Source: JAUXFK01 sp034189035 (GTDB taxonomy: Bacteria; Desulfobacterota; UBA8473). From it: a stretch of DNA of 64,000 nucleotides. Each line of letters starts with the position of its first letter. Position 1 is the stretch's first letter. Below are positions 26,594 through 35,636 of the stretch, piece after piece. The position numbers and the translations under genes are program-made. Location of the stretch: assembly GCA_034189035.1 (NCBI GenBank), contig JAXHVA010000007.1:17609-81608 (forward strand), written 5' to 3'. Below the pieces are notes generated by a model. That model saw only the letters and a list, made by a program, of their open reading frames with translations, made no database searches and was not told the origin of the DNA.

Positions 26594-27904
26594 ATGCAGA
26601 CACAAGTGGAATTTGCGAAAAATGGAATTGTAACACCTGTCATGGAAGAGATGGCAAAAGAGGAAGGACTTTCGCCAGATTTAGTATGCCAGCGTATTGC
26701 GGATGGTCAAATCATAGTACCTTTAAACTCGAATCGCAAAGATAAGACTGTAGGGATCGGCCTCGGGCTTCGCACCAAAATCAATGCGAGTATCGGTACC
26801 TCTACGGACATCATTGACATTGAGGCAGAGGTACGTAAAGCACATGCAGCAGAGGCTGCCGGAGCAGATACCCTTATGGAGCTGTCCGTAGGGGGAGACC
26901 TTGATGAGGTACGAAGAGAAGTCCTTGCAGCAGTCAGCCTCCCTGTGGGCAATGTCCCCCTTTACCAGGCCTTCTGCGAGGCATCCTTGCGATACGGGAG
27001 CGCAAACAAACTGGATGAAGAGCTACTCTTCGATCTTATCGAAAAGCAGTGTGCGGATGGTATCTCGTTTATGGCTGTACATTGTGGGATTAACCTGTAT
27101 ACCCTTGAACGTCTGGAGCGTCAAGGCTACCGATACGGGGGACTGGTCAGCAAGGGAGGCACTTCTATGATGGCCTGGATGATGGCTAACAACAAGGAAA
27201 ACCCTTTATATGAAAAGTTTGATAGGGTGGTAGAAATACTCAAACAGTACGATGTTGTTCTGTCCCTTGGCAACGGGCTTCGTTCCGGGGCTGTTCATGA
27301 TTCATTTGATCGGGCTATGGTTCAGGAATTACTGATCAACTGCGAACTTGCACAGATCGGTCACAATATGGGTTGCCAGATGATGGTGGAAGGCCCCGGT
27401 CATGTGCCCATCGATGAGATCAAGGCGAATATCATACTCCAAAAGCGAATGAGCAACCATGCCCCTTACTATATGCTGGGACCGATCCCATCGGATATCA
27501 TGGCCGGCTATGATCACGTGGCTTCTGCTATCGGGGCTGCTCATAGTGCTCAATATGGTGCAGACCTGATTTGCTATATCACACCTGCCGAGCATCTTGC
27601 CCTGCCGAATGATCAGGATGTAGTGGAAGGGGTAAAGACCGCCCGTGTAGCTGCATATATCGGAGATATGGCAAAATACCCAGAGCGTGGCAGGATGAGG
27701 GATATGTTGATGAGCAAGGCACGGCGGGATTCAAACTGGGACAAACAGTTCGAGTTAGCCTTTTTCAGTGATGAAGCAAAGGCGATCCGGGATAGCCGCT
27801 CTCCCCGAGATAACAGCGCATGCACTATGTGCGGGAAGTTCTGTGCTAACAAGGGCTCCTCGGAACTATTCGATCATTTGCTGGAGGGAACGGGCAAGGC
27901 CTGA
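26594..27904 (+). CDS. bzaF: 5-hydroxybenzimidazole synthase (BzaF type, ThiC paralogue)
   Basis: A 436-residue ThiC-family radical SAM protein. ThiC-like proteins rearrange aminoimidazole ribotide; BzaF and BzaA/B convert it to 5-hydroxybenzimidazole, a cobamide lower ligand precursor. Seen here are NSNRKDKTVGIGLGLRTKIN, MELSVGGDLDEVRRE, HCGINLYTLER, EGPGHVPIDEI and the C-terminal cluster motif CTMCGKFC (Cys410, 413, 417). GAGGAGG lies directly upstream of the ATG. Placement behind a cobalamin riboswitch and ahead of bzaC- and bzaD-like genes supports BzaF over ThiC, because thiC is normally under a thiamine riboswitch. The Cys spacing CX2CX3C is one residue shorter than in E. coli ThiC. BzaF versus a BzaA/B form cannot be decided by eye. 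Confidence 0.87.
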   Translation: MQTQVEFAKNGIVTPVMEEMAKEEGLSPDLVCQRIADGQIIVPLNSNRKDKTVGIGLGLRTKINASIGTSTDIIDIEAEVRKAHAAEAAGADTLMELSVGGDLDEVRREVLAAVSLPVGNVPLYQAFCEASLRYGSANKLDEELLFDLIEKQCADGISFMAVHCGINLYTLERLERQGYRYGGLVSKGGTSMMAWMMANNKENPLYEKFDRVVEILKQYDVVLSLGNGLRSGAVHDSFDRAMVQELLINCELAQIGHNMGCQMMVEGPGHVPIDEIKANIILQKRMSNHAPYYMLGPIPSDIMAGYDHVASAIGAAHSAQYGADLICYITPAEHLALPNDQDVVEGVKTARVAAYIGDMAKYPERGRMRDMLMSKARRDSNWDKQFELAFFSDEAKAIRDSRSPRDNSACTMCGKFCANKGSSELFDHLLEGTGKA

Positions 27905-27936
27905 TCCTCCTGGATTGAGGGAGAAAAGAGGCGGAT

Positions 27937-29496
27937 ATGAGACTATCGTATAAGGACACAGGCTCTGGCCATGAGGAGTTCCAGTATCTAGAGGACCTGG
28001 CCACAGCATATTGGTATTCAGAGGTCTTATTTACGGGGATGGAGTTGAATGTCTTCAAGTATCTGGCTAAGGGTCCTTCTTCACTTTCATCATTGGTTAA
28101 ACAGACCGGATGGGATCGGGATGGATTGGCCAGACTCCTTGCCGTACTCGTTGCACTTGGCCTTATGGTCGAGTTTGACACGATGTTTACTAACAGCCCC
28201 CTCGCGGATAGATACCTCGTGCCGGGACGTGATGAGTACATGGGAGACTTCATAGAGTATCGGCGTTACATAGCCCCACACTGGCAGAGATTGACAAGCC
28301 GGATCAGAGAGGGCATTACTGCAAATGAACGTCCCACAGACGAGCCCCATGATGCATATGAAAAGAGGGTTTTTAACTATGTTCAAGCCATGGATGTCCA
28401 GGCCCGTTTCAAGGCCATAGAAGTCCTTGAATATATAGATGCCCTTCACGTTACATTTCCAAAGCATATTTTGGATATCGGAGGGGGGGCAGGGGCATGG
28501 TGCAGAACCTTCTTGAAGCACTGGCCTCAAGCGGATGCCGTGCTGTTCGATCTTCCGGAAATACTGGCAGCAGCTTGCAGGCTTTACACTGATCCTGGGG
28601 AATGGACGCATATTAAAAGGCTTGCCGGGGATATCCTTCATCCATGCATAAAAGAGGGTGTATTCGATTTGGTGATACTGTCGAATATCCTCCATGTATA
28701 CAGCGAGAAAGAGGCAACAATGATACTTAAGACTGCAAGGAGATGCCTTGGCTCAAAAGGCATGGTGCTCATCCATGATTATCTTTTGGATGAAAATGGA
28801 ACTGACCCGTTAAAAGGAAGGCTTTACGACCTCCATATGATGCTAAATACGTATAACGGTCGTATTTATAGTAAAGAAAAGCTTACAGCAATGTTGGGGG
28901 ATGTGGGTTTACAAAACACACGAGCCTTTCAGCTCTGTTCGGACACCTGGGCTATAATGGCCAAGCGCGGTAAAAAGGGAAGCACCTCCATCAACCGATT
29001 GGATATGCTCGAAGCAAAAGCAAGACGGTTGGGTTTCGAGTTCGCCCGGGTGATTGAGACGCGAGAGGTCTGTGTTCGCTCTTGGGTAAGGGTCAAATGC
29101 AGGTTTGGATGCCAACGGTACGGCCTTTGCCATACCTGCCCCCCTCATGCCCTGGATGAAGAGAAGATGAAAAAGATCCTTTTGGAATATACGCATGCCT
29201 TATTGGTACAGGGTATTCCCCCAGCAAAGAGGTTTCATGGTCAGCTCCTTGAACTGGAGAGGCATCTTTTCCTGGCAGGTTACACGAAGACGCTGGCCTT
29301 CGGAGCAGGTCCATGCCCTGTATGTCCTGAGTGTGTGACGGACTCCCCATGCAGGTTTCCACAAAAGGCACGTCCTTCTATGGAGGCATGTGGAGTGGAT
29401 GTCTACACGACTGCAAAAAGGGCAGGTTTGAATATTGCACCGGTTAAATCAGATCACGGTTATGTCAAATACGTGGGCCTTGTCCTTATTCAATAG
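27937..29496 (+). CDS. bzaC: BzaC-like O-methyltransferase fused to a DUF2284-type Cys-rich domain
   Basis: A 519-residue fusion. Residues 1 to about 335 form a class I SAM methyltransferase of the hydroxyindole O-methyltransferase type. It has a winged-helix N-terminal domain (YLAKGPSSLSSLVKQTG), the SAM motif ILDIGGGAGAW near residue 180, and SNILHVYSEKEA. This fits BzaC, which methylates 5-hydroxybenzimidazole to 5-methoxybenzimidazole. Residues from about 345 carry CRFGCQRYGLCHTCPPHA, FGAGPCPVCPEC and CRFPQKARPSMEACGVD, the pattern of DUF2284 metal-binding proteins. The Cys-rich part may bind iron-sulfur clusters or a metal. It follows bzaF by 32 bp and precedes a BzaD-like gene by 23 bp. 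Confidence 0.8.
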   Translation: MRLSYKDTGSGHEEFQYLEDLATAYWYSEVLFTGMELNVFKYLAKGPSSLSSLVKQTGWDRDGLARLLAVLVALGLMVEFDTMFTNSPLADRYLVPGRDEYMGDFIEYRRYIAPHWQRLTSRIREGITANERPTDEPHDAYEKRVFNYVQAMDVQARFKAIEVLEYIDALHVTFPKHILDIGGGAGAWCRTFLKHWPQADAVLFDLPEILAAACRLYTDPGEWTHIKRLAGDILHPCIKEGVFDLVILSNILHVYSEKEATMILKTARRCLGSKGMVLIHDYLLDENGTDPLKGRLYDLHMMLNTYNGRIYSKEKLTAMLGDVGLQNTRAFQLCSDTWAIMAKRGKKGSTSINRLDMLEAKARRLGFEFARVIETREVCVRSWVRVKCRFGCQRYGLCHTCPPHALDEEKMKKILLEYTHALLVQGIPPAKRFHGQLLELERHLFLAGYTKTLAFGAGPCPVCPECVTDSPCRFPQKARPSMEACGVDVYTTAKRAGLNIAPVKSDHGYVKYVGLVLIQ

Positions 29497-29519
29497 TATC
29501 AATACAGAAGTGGGATTTT

Positions 29520-31040
29520 ATGAGAAAAGGTTTGCGAATTACCCTACTGGAACATCCGAGAGAGGTTTCGTCTGTCCATTTTAATGACATTGCAAATGCA
29601 CCGATATGCTCTTGTATGATGACAGGATTCGCTGCAGCGTGTCTTAAGGAAGCGGGTTTCCAGGTAACTCTAGTAAATGCGATCAATTGGACATTTGACG
29701 AGACCAAAAAGCATTTGCTCGAAGCCCCTTTTGATCTTCTTGCTGTGCATGCCGTGTATTTTTGGGAGAAGACCAATCTGCTCTTTGATATGCTAACAGA
29801 TTTGAAGCGAATCAATCACGGTGTGCCGATCTGTTTTTTTGGCTTTTTCCCGACTTTGGCTTGGCAAGATATCATGACGCATTTTCCGTTTATTGATTAT
29901 GTGATTGTAGGAGAACCGGAAGAGACGATCGTGGAGCTTGCCCACCACATGGAGAGAGGTATAGATAGAGGTTTGAGGGGGCTGGCTGTGCGTATTCATG
30001 ATAAACCGGTACTGCTGGGAATCCGTGATCCTATCTCTAGCCTCGATGGGCTCCCCTATCCTCTAAGACCGGATATTCAAAATGCACAGACAATCTGTGT
30101 ACAGGCCAGCCGGGGTTGCTACAATGGGTGTTCGTTTTGTCCCATACCGGTCCTGACCGGAGGAAAGGCCGCATGGAGGGGCCGTTCTGTTCAAGATGTG
30201 GTCTATGAAGTGACTGGACTGGTCCACAAGGGATATAGGGATATTTACTTTGTGGATCCCAATTTCATCGGTCCTGGCAAGGCAGGAAAAAAGAGGGCAT
30301 TTGAACTCGCCCGCTCGTTATCAGAGTTGGGCATAACCTTCGGTATGGAGACGCGTGCCGATGATCTCACCTCTCCTTTGATGAAGGCATTGGTGGATGC
30401 CGGTCTGACCAGTCTGCTTATCGGTCTTGAAAGCGGGAGTCATGGGGTACTCAACCGGCTCCGAAAGAATACGAGTGTAAAAGAGAACCAAGATTCTATT
30501 GAGATGGTGCGAGAGGCGGGTCTGGAGCCTGAGCTTGGGTTCATCATGTTCGAGCCGGAGAGCACGGTAAACGACATTGAAGAAAACTTCTTATTTTTAA
30601 AGGGAAACAGACTGCTTGATCGATTGGATCGGACCGTTAATATCCTCCATCATCAACAGATTTTATTCAAGGGTACATCCGGATATAATAGGGCACTTGC
30701 AAAGGGGAGGCTCATCTCAAAAGGCTTCCTCGGTTTTCAAGGCGAACCGGTTTACGATGATTATAGGGTTGCCTGGCTTTCCAGGCTTGTAACATCCATC
30801 TGCCAATCTGTACTCAAAGAGATGGACAACCCCCATTCGCCGGTTTACTGGAAAAGAGAGTCTGAAAATAGGGCTGTATTTAAAAGGGTCAATGACCGTG
30901 TTGTAAGAGTCTTTTCGCATTTGCTGAACACAAGTCAGGATCTGAGATCCGATCTTGACCCAAAATGGAGTGCATCTGTTTTACGTGAGTTGACTGAGGA
31001 TATCCGGGCCGTGACCCGCAAGACTGAGTTGAATCGATAA
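29520..31040 (+). CDS. bzaD: B12-binding radical SAM methyltransferase (BzaD-like)
   Basis: A 506-residue radical SAM enzyme with an N-terminal cobalamin-binding-type domain (about residues 1-150; GAPICSCM-like start, FFGFFPTLAW, VIVGEPEETI). The cluster motif CYNGCSFC has Cys200, 204 and 207 with the CX3CX2C spacing. Downstream come the GMETRADDLTSPLM and LLIGLESGSHGVLNRLRKN blocks. In the Eubacterium limosum pathway, BzaD methylates C6 of 5-methoxybenzimidazole and BzaE finishes 5,6-dimethylbenzimidazole. Here only one such gene follows bzaC and no bzaE is present. It is in an operon with bzaF, bzaC and cbiP (10 bp downstream). The exact methylation site is inferred from gene order. Confidence 0.75.
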   Translation: MRKGLRITLLEHPREVSSVHFNDIANAPICSCMMTGFAAACLKEAGFQVTLVNAINWTFDETKKHLLEAPFDLLAVHAVYFWEKTNLLFDMLTDLKRINHGVPICFFGFFPTLAWQDIMTHFPFIDYVIVGEPEETIVELAHHMERGIDRGLRGLAVRIHDKPVLLGIRDPISSLDGLPYPLRPDIQNAQTICVQASRGCYNGCSFCPIPVLTGGKAAWRGRSVQDVVYEVTGLVHKGYRDIYFVDPNFIGPGKAGKKRAFELARSLSELGITFGMETRADDLTSPLMKALVDAGLTSLLIGLESGSHGVLNRLRKNTSVKENQDSIEMVREAGLEPELGFIMFEPESTVNDIEENFLFLKGNRLLDRLDRTVNILHHQQILFKGTSGYNRALAKGRLISKGFLGFQGEPVYDDYRVAWLSRLVTSICQSVLKEMDNPHSPVYWKRESENRAVFKRVNDRVVRVFSHLLNTSQDLRSDLDPKWSASVLRELTEDIRAVTRKTELNR

Positions 31041-31050
31041 GAGGAATACT

Positions 31051-32586
31051 ATGGAGAAAAAAGCACTGATGATCCAGGGGACCGGGTCACATGTAGGAAA
31101 AAGCATTATGGTGGCTGCGTTTTGTCGTATACTGAAGCAGGACGGATATAACGTTGCCCCCTTCAAATCCCAGAACATGGCATTGAACTCGTTCATCACA
31201 AAAGATGGCAAAGAGATGGGAAGGGCACAGGTTGTTCAGGCGGAATCAGCCGGACTGGCACCGGACGTAGACATGAACCCCATACTGATAAAACCGAATA
31301 CGGATATAGGCGCACAGATTATCATCCATGGGAAGGTATACAAGAATATGTCAGCAAGCCGGTATCATGGATTTAAAAAAGATGCTATTGCATTTGTCAA
31401 AGAGAGTTTCGAACGGTTGAAAGAGAGATATGAATTCATCATCATAGAAGGGGCTGGATCTCCTGCAGAGATTAATCTGAGGGAGAACGATATTGCGAAT
31501 ATGGGCATGGCTGAACTTGCCGATTGCCCTGTGGTGCTTGTGGGCGACATTGACAGGGGAGGGGTCTTTGCCTCTTTAGTAGGGACAATGGAACTGCTGG
31601 AACAGACAGAAAGAGAAAGGATTAAAGGATTTATAATCAACAAGTTTCGGGGAGATGTCTCACTTCTTCAACCTGGGATCGACCTTTTGGAGCAAAGAAC
31701 GAGGATCCCCGTATTGGGAGTCATACCGTTTTTCACGGATATCTACATCCAGGAGGAAGATGCTGTGGCAGTAGATCGTTTACAGTCTGTAAAGAGAACC
31801 GGGAAAATAGATGTGGCAGTCATCTACCTTCCCCACATCTCGAACTTTACGGATTTTGATCCATTGGAAAGCGATGCTTATGTAAACCTGAAGTATGTTC
31901 GTTATGGTGAGCGCATCGGAGATGTAGATGTAATCATTATACCGGGAAGCAAGAACACGATCGATGATTTGAGGTATCTGCATGACAGGGGGTATGTTGA
32001 AGATATCCACAGGCATTTTAAAAGAGGAAAAACTGTTGTAGGGATCTGTGGAGGGTATCAGATGCTCGGTGAATATGTGGATGATCCTGATCATATAGAG
32101 TCATCGCTTAGCAGAATAAATGGTATAGGCTTGCTCTCTGTAAGAACAAAGATAGAGAAGGAAAAAACAACGAGTCAAATTCGGGCCAGGATCCACCCTT
32201 CAAACGGTCTCTTTGAACAGAGCGGTGAAATAAAAGGCTATGAGATACATATGGGGAGGACATTCAGCGAAAAAGAAAGGTCTCTGTTTGAGATTTTCGA
32301 GAGGGGAAAATCTCCTGTTTCTATCTGTGATGGAGCCCTCTCTGAAGATGGCAGGGTTTGGGGGACATATATCCATGGAATATTCGATAATGATCCTTTT
32401 CGCTTAGAATTTATCAGAACTGTGGGCAAATCAAAAGGGATGATAATAGGTTCACAAGACGAAACCGCAGGTCATATCCCTTTCAGGTATAAAGAGAATA
32501 AAGAAGCGCATTATGATAAACTCGCAGCGCTTTTGAGAGAAAACATGGATATGGATGCCTTTTATAGGATTGCAGGGCTTAGGTGA
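31051..32586 (+). CDS. cbiP: Adenosylcobyric acid synthase (CbiP/CobQ)
   Basis: This glutamine-dependent amidotransferase amidates carboxyls b, d, e and g of adenosylcobyrinic acid a,c-diamide. The 511-residue protein has the P-loop-like GTGSHVGKS at about residues 10-18, SQNMALNSF, ERYEFIIIEGAGSPAEINL, VLVGDIDRGGVFAS and a class I glutaminase domain with the nucleophile in VGICGGYQMLGEYV, plus the C-terminal His in GTYIHGIFD. Length is normal. It starts 10 bp after bzaD and is followed after 21 bp by cbiD, so it is inside the riboswitch 2 operon. Confidence 0.96.
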   Translation: MEKKALMIQGTGSHVGKSIMVAAFCRILKQDGYNVAPFKSQNMALNSFITKDGKEMGRAQVVQAESAGLAPDVDMNPILIKPNTDIGAQIIIHGKVYKNMSASRYHGFKKDAIAFVKESFERLKERYEFIIIEGAGSPAEINLRENDIANMGMAELADCPVVLVGDIDRGGVFASLVGTMELLEQTERERIKGFIINKFRGDVSLLQPGIDLLEQRTRIPVLGVIPFFTDIYIQEEDAVAVDRLQSVKRTGKIDVAVIYLPHISNFTDFDPLESDAYVNLKYVRYGERIGDVDVIIIPGSKNTIDDLRYLHDRGYVEDIHRHFKRGKTVVGICGGYQMLGEYVDDPDHIESSLSRINGIGLLSVRTKIEKEKTTSQIRARIHPSNGLFEQSGEIKGYEIHMGRTFSEKERSLFEIFERGKSPVSICDGALSEDGRVWGTYIHGIFDNDPFRLEFIRTVGKSKGMIIGSQDETAGHIPFRYKENKEAHYDKLAALLRENMDMDAFYRIAGLR

Positions 32587-32607
32587 GGCGTAACGAATAC
32601 GACGAGA

Positions 32608-33696
32608 ATGAGAAGAAAAAAAGGTTTAAAAAGCGGATTTACCACCGGAGCATGCGCAGCAGCAGCGGCAAAGGCCGCTACCTTGCGGTTGTTAACCTGT
32701 CAAGGATCGACCTGTATTGATGTGCCTTTTCCTAACGGAAGTAAGGTTACCTTCCATATCCATGGATCCGGTGTGAAAGGTGAGAAGGTCTGGGCCTCTG
32801 TCATTAAAGAAGCAGGAGATGACCCGGATGTGACCAATATGGCAGAGATCAGGGTGGATGTCAGGGAAATAAAGGGCAAGAAGGGTGAAGATGCCCGGAT
32901 CATCGTTATAGGCGGTCAGGGTGTCGGAGTCATCACAAAACCGGGTCTTCCGGTTTCCGTGGGCAAACCAGCCATTAATCCGGTGCCCATGAAGATGATA
33001 CACGAGGCAGTAAGGGAAGGGATATCCGAATCCAAAACCAGGATTACCGATCTTGAAGTGACCGTATCGGTCCCTGATGGAGAAAGGATTGCAAAGAAGA
33101 CCCTCAATTCGAGACTCGGTATTATAGGAGGTATATCGATTCTCGGGACCAACGGCATTGTGCAGCCGGTGTCTTCAGAGGCTTGGCGTGCAACGATACG
33201 CATGTCCATGGACGTGGCACAAGCAGTGGGATTAAGACAGATTGTGATCTGTACAGGAAGAAGCAGTGAAAAGGTGATGATGAACTGCCTTCAGTTGCCA
33301 CAGCAGGCATATGTAATGATGGGAGATTACATCAGATTTTCGATTACAGAGGCAAAAAGGCATGGTTTTGAAGAGGTCCACATTGGTGCACAGTGGGCGA
33401 AGATGGTAAAGATCGCTATGGGGATACCCCAGACACACGTGAGGCACGGAGTTATCCAGGTACAGGCACTTGTTGCCCTTCTTGGTGAGATGGGGCTTGC
33501 CGACAAATTCAGCATAGAAGGCGCAAATACGGCTCGGGATATCCTCTTACGGCTTCAACGCAACAAAAGAGATGAACTGATCCAGGGAATTTGCAAGGAG
33601 GCATGGCGAAATATCGATTCATATCTTTCCGGGATCAGAACCAGGTGTTATCTCATTGGTTATGAAGGTAAGGAGGTCATTGCTACGAGTGGATAA
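32608..33696 (+). CDS. cbiD: Cobalt-precorrin-5B C1-methyltransferase (CbiD)
   Basis: CbiD methylates C1 during ring contraction in the anaerobic pathway; its presence is diagnostic of that route. The 362 residues begin RKKGLKSGFTTGACAAAAAK, the hallmark of the family. They continue with VGVITKPGLPVSVGKPAINP, GTNGIVQPVSSEAW and GDYIRFSITEAKRHG. The size is typical. Its stop overlaps the start of the next gene by 8 bp, and it is 21 bp from cbiP. Confidence 0.96.
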   Translation: MRRKKGLKSGFTTGACAAAAAKAATLRLLTCQGSTCIDVPFPNGSKVTFHIHGSGVKGEKVWASVIKEAGDDPDVTNMAEIRVDVREIKGKKGEDARIIVIGGQGVGVITKPGLPVSVGKPAINPVPMKMIHEAVREGISESKTRITDLEVTVSVPDGERIAKKTLNSRLGIIGGISILGTNGIVQPVSSEAWRATIRMSMDVAQAVGLRQIVICTGRSSEKVMMNCLQLPQQAYVMMGDYIRFSITEAKRHGFEEVHIGAQWAKMVKIAMGIPQTHVRHGVIQVQALVALLGEMGLADKFSIEGANTARDILLRLQRNKRDELIQGICKEAWRNIDSYLSGIRTRCYLIGYEGKEVIATSG

Positions 33697-34900
33697 ACTT
33701 TACATATTAGGTATTGATGCAAAGGAGCTCAATGAGGGCATAAAAGAGGTCATCTCTCTTTGTGATATAGTCATCGGCTCAAATGAACAGCGCGATAGAA
33801 TCCTCAAGGAAGGATGGGAAATAAAGGATTTTTTTCCAATATCCCCACTTAATGATGCATTGGATTATATAAAAAGGAACCGATTGAAAAAGGGGATTGT
33901 CGTCCTTGCAAGTGGTGATCCGTTGTTCTTTGGTGTAGGCAGAAGGCTTCTTAATGAGATTGGAAAGAGGAATATAGAGATTATCCCCGCGATATCGAGT
34001 ATGCAGTTTGCCTTTTCCAGAATAAAAGAACCCTGGGATGACGTTTTCTTTATCAGTGTTCACGGAAGAGATATCAAGGAGCTTGTGACAGATATCCACA
34101 ACCATGAAAGGGTCTGTATATTCACAGACAGCAAGAATACACCGGCCAGGATTGCAAAGATGCTTATTGAAGCAGGGTTTGATTGCAGGGCATTTGTTTG
34201 CGAGAATATAGGAATGGAAGAAGAGAATATTACCGAAGCAGACCTGGACGTCATATCGAAGGAGGTTTTTTCAGATCTGAATTTAATGATCTTGTTAAAT
34301 TTGCGAAGTGTAAGTATTCCTTCATATATCTTCGGGCTTTCAGAATCTGATTTAATACATACCCGGGGTCTCATAACCAAAGATGAGGTGAGGGCAGTAA
34401 CCTTACATAAACTCCGTATACCTGAGAAAGGCGTCGTATGGGACATTGGTTCTGGTAGCGGTTCTATAGCCATAGAGACTGCGAGGGTAAGCCCAAAAGC
34501 AATGGTATATGCAATTGAGAAAGAGGGGGAGGCGGTCTGTCATATCTTTGAAAACAAAAGACGGTTTTTTACACATAACCTCGAGATTGTCTACGGAGAG
34601 GCCCCGGATGCGTTGTCGAATCTGCCGAATCCGGACAGGGTCTTCATTGGCGGAAGTGCAGGAAGATTAGAAGGGATTATGACAAGGGTCTCAGAAAGCC
34701 TGAATGCGGGTGGCAGGATTGTGATCAATGCAACAACCATCGAAACCCTGACAATGGGGAAAAAACTTCTTGATACAGAAGGGTTTTCAGTTGAGATCAC
34801 GGAGGTCTCTATAGCCAGAACAAAGAGGTTGAAAGGGATGAACCACCTTTCAGCGCTTAATCCGGTATTTATTCTTATGGGGAGGAAAGATGAAGGGTAG
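33689..34900 (+). CDS. cbiET: Cobalt-precorrin-7 C5-methyltransferase / C15-methyltransferase-decarboxylase fusion (CbiE-CbiT)
   Basis: A 403-residue fusion equivalent to aerobic CobL. The N-terminal CbiE part (to about residue 190) is a tetrapyrrole methylase with LYILGIDAKELNEG, VLASGDPLFFGVGRRL and an SSMQFAFSRIKEPWDD block. The C-terminal CbiT part begins at GLITKDEVRAVTLHKLRI and has the SAM motif WDIGSGSGSIAIE and VFIGGSAGRLEGIM. Together they methylate C5 and C15 and decarboxylate ring C's acetate. I take the GTG at 33689 as the start: AGGAGG at 33671-33676 is upstream, and the product then begins VDKLYILGID. A TTG at 33656 would add 11 residues and lacks a binding site. It overlaps cbiD by 8 bp and cbiF by 11 bp. 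Confidence 0.93.
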   Translation: MDKLYILGIDAKELNEGIKEVISLCDIVIGSNEQRDRILKEGWEIKDFFPISPLNDALDYIKRNRLKKGIVVLASGDPLFFGVGRRLLNEIGKRNIEIIPAISSMQFAFSRIKEPWDDVFFISVHGRDIKELVTDIHNHERVCIFTDSKNTPARIAKMLIEAGFDCRAFVCENIGMEEENITEADLDVISKEVFSDLNLMILLNLRSVSIPSYIFGLSESDLIHTRGLITKDEVRAVTLHKLRIPEKGVVWDIGSGSGSIAIETARVSPKAMVYAIEKEGEAVCHIFENKRRFFTHNLEIVYGEAPDALSNLPNPDRVFIGGSAGRLEGIMTRVSESLNAGGRIVINATTIETLTMGKKLLDTEGFSVEITEVSIARTKRLKGMNHLSALNPVFILMGRKDEG

Positions 34901-35636
34901 GGTGACGATTGTAGGTGCGGGCCCTGGTGATCCAGAACTTTTGACGGTCAAGGGCAGAAGAGTTCTCAATGAAGCGGATGTGATTATTTACGCTGGCAGT
35001 CTCGTTAATCCTGCCCTTGTGAACGGATTGAACGCAGAGACTTTCGATTCTGCAAAGCTCAATCTCGATGAGATCGTGGAATTAATGAGGGAAAAAATAG
35101 AGAAAGGCAAACAAGTCGTGCGTTTACATTCGGGAGATCCGAGCATATACGGTGCGATTAAAGAACAGATGGTGAGGCTCGACAATCTTGGTATCCCCTA
35201 TGAGATTATCCCTGGGGTGAGTTCTGCTGTGGCAACAGCTGCAGCACTTAAAGAGGAGTTTACTCTGCCTGAGGTAACCCAGACCTTGATAATCACGAGA
35301 CTCGGTGGTCGAACCCCGGTACCGGAAAAGGAGGCGTTGAGGAGGTTATCCGAGATAAGGGCAACCACACTCATATTCCTTAGTGTGCATGAGATAGAAA
35401 AAGTAGTTTCTGAGCTCCTTAACGGATATGCGGAGGATACACCTGTGGCAGTGGTTGAACGGGTAACGTGGCCGCAGCAGAGGATTATAAGGGGAACACT
35501 GAAGGACATAGCACAAAAGGTAAGAGATGCCGGCATAGATAAGACCGCTATAATCGCTGTAGGTGATTTTATGCGGGGCGTAAACAGGGAATCACGGCTC
35601 TATGATAAAGGATTCAGCCATGGATACAGAGAGTAA
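34890..35636 (+). CDS. cbiF: Cobalt-precorrin-4 C11-methyltransferase (CbiF)
   Basis: A 248-residue tetrapyrrole methylase acting at C11. The N-terminus VTIVGAGPGDPELLTVKGRR carries the SAM-binding loop, followed by VIIYAGSLVNPALV, RLHSGDPSIYGAIKEQM, IPGVSSAVATAAALKEEFTLPEVTQT (shown in part) and TLIFLSVHEI. These are the CbiF/CobM signatures, rather than those of CbiH or CbiL. GGAGG lies 5-9 bases upstream of the ATG, inside the end of cbiET. Coupled translation with its neighbours is likely. Confidence 0.95.
   Translation: MKGRVTIVGAGPGDPELLTVKGRRVLNEADVIIYAGSLVNPALVNGLNAETFDSAKLNLDEIVELMREKIEKGKQVVRLHSGDPSIYGAIKEQMVRLDNLGIPYEIIPGVSSAVATAAALKEEFTLPEVTQTLIITRLGGRTPVPEKEALRRLSEIRATTLIFLSVHEIEKVVSELLNGYAEDTPVAVVERVTWPQQRIIRGTLKDIAQKVRDAGIDKTAIIAVGDFMRGVNRESRLYDKGFSHGYRE

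Noticed and set aside
26594..27904. Calling this gene thiC
   Set aside because: It follows a cobalamin riboswitch, not a thiamine one, and leads bzaC- and bzaD-like genes, so the benzimidazole role is more likely.
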